A stretch of DNA of 64,000 bases from the NCBI GenBank assembly GCA_024178355.1, contig JAMZNZ010000002.1, positions 229,501 through 293,500 of the forward strand. Direction: 5' to 3'. This DNA is from Maricaulaceae bacterium EIL42A08. Lineage in GTDB: Bacteria; Pseudomonadota; Alphaproteobacteria; Caulobacterales; Maricaulaceae. The notes beneath the pieces were generated by a model that saw only the letters and a program-made list of their open reading frames with translations, made no database searches and was not told where the DNA came from. Position 1 is the stretch's first letter. Each line of letters opens with the position of its first letter. Positions 63,535-64,000 of the stretch are shown here, piece after piece. The position numbers were made by a program, and so were the translations under genes.

Positions 63535-64000
63535 TCAGCCATCCTCAGTCGCGGCAATGAAAAACAGCCCCCCGAGGGCAAACAGGATGGGCGCTGTCCA
63601 GCTTGCGGTGACAGGATTGAGAGCCCCTGAGCTGCCAAGCCCGAGCAGTAGCTCTTGCGTGAAATACATGGCGAAACCGGCGATCGCACCCGCTGCCGCG
63701 AATCCTGCAGCTCCCCCCATCCTGTGCAGGCGCAATGTGGCCGCAAGCCCTAGAAGGGCCGCTGCAAACAGGACCATGGGCTGAGCCAGCAGACTATGCC
63801 ATCGCAGTTCGTAGGGCCGACTGGATAGCCCGGCATCACGCGCTGATTCGATAACAGTCGGCAGATCCCAGAACGACGTGGCGCCCGGTGACCGGGCTCG
63901 TTCAAACAAAGCCTGCCCACCTACGCGGGTCGGCAAGCTGACCGCACCGAGATCAACCGGTGCTTCGCCAGGCCGAAGCTCGCGAGCGTTATCAAGGACC
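63535..64000 (-). CDS. lptG: LptG-type LPS export permease, N-terminus outside window
   Basis: 155 C-terminal residues are visible. The WDLPTVIESARDAGLSSRPYEL segment before the last helices, and three helices (LAQPMVLFAAALLGLAATL, GFAAAGAIAGFAMYFTQELL, ASWTAPILFALGGLFFI), fit the YjgP/YjgQ family. LptG with LptF and LptB drives lipopolysaccharide to the outer membrane. LptF rather than LptG is possible, but the place just before surA favours LptG. surA begins 78 bases downstream. Confidence 0.85.
   Translation of the reverse strand, partial: VLDNARELRPGEAPVDLGAVSLPTRVGGQALFERARSPGATSFWDLPTVIESARDAGLSSRPYELRWHSLLAQPMVLFAAALLGLAATLRLHRMGGAAGFAAAGAIAGFAMYFTQELLLGLGSSGALNPVTASWTAPILFALGGLFFIAATEDG

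Overview
The window is dense, GC-rich bacterial chromosome with short gaps, many 4-base stop/start overlaps and frequent GTG/TTG starts. Gene content points to an aerobic, ubiquinone-using alphaproteobacterium: Coq4-type protein, HspQ, guaB-rsmB-guaA, rpsF-rpsR-rplI-dnaB-alr-radA-cvpA-purF, fabD-fabG-acpP-fabF-mltG-yicC-gmk, and an lptG/surA-pdxA-rsmA run. My best guess from this synteny and protein style is Maricaulales/Hyphomonadaceae (Oceanicaulis or Maricaulis-like). That is inference, not a database result. I saw no tRNA, rRNA, CRISPR array, prophage or insertion sequence.

Left part (1-20.8 kb), accessory metabolism. A SulP anion transporter runs off the left edge. Next come an FMN-dependent 2-hydroxy acid dehydrogenase and a dgcN-dgcA pair that matches the N-acetylation/racemisation route for D-glutamate. 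A TetR regulator and class I aminotransferase stand divergent to an outer-membrane beta-barrel protein. A quinone oxidoreductase converges on a LysR regulator. Then follow a small cluster (unknown protein, GNAT, isochorismatase-fold protein lacking two catalytic residues), a periplasmic isoaspartyl peptidase, three tandem tiny membrane proteins (two with Gly/Asp tails), hmgA-fahA for homogentisate breakdown with a strong palindrome in front, hspQ, ppx-rlmE and a coq4-like gene behind a TetR-type palindrome.

Middle part (20.8-45 kb). A PAS-PAS hybrid histidine kinase precedes guaB-rsmB-guaA. A membrane protein is coupled to an alpha/beta hydrolase that is split by one in-frame TAG. SlyX is followed by two consecutive ECF sigma-factor modules of the same design: small membrane protein, sigma factor, short two-helix membrane protein. 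NnrU lies between them. panB, a YfgM-like protein, bamB and der follow. On the minus strand are an S10 serine carboxypeptidase, two small exported or membrane proteins, and a probable operon of secreted protein, M23 peptidase, OmpR-type regulator and EnvZ-type kinase.

Right part (45-64 kb), housekeeping. The purF side reads leftwards from rpsF. DnaA-box-like sequences cluster in front of dnaB. A Phd/ParE toxin-antitoxin pair sits between rpsF and the divergent fatty-acid synthesis operon. The rightmost block reads leftwards as lptG (partial), surA, pdxA, rsmA, with no lptD between lptG and surA.

Dispersed palindromic repeats lie in several intergenic gaps, mostly at operon ends. The most unusual items are the amber-split hydrolase, the doubled ECF modules, the DnaA boxes before dnaB, the degenerate isochorismatase cluster, the Gly/Asp-tailed membrane peptides and the two clean operator-like palindromes.
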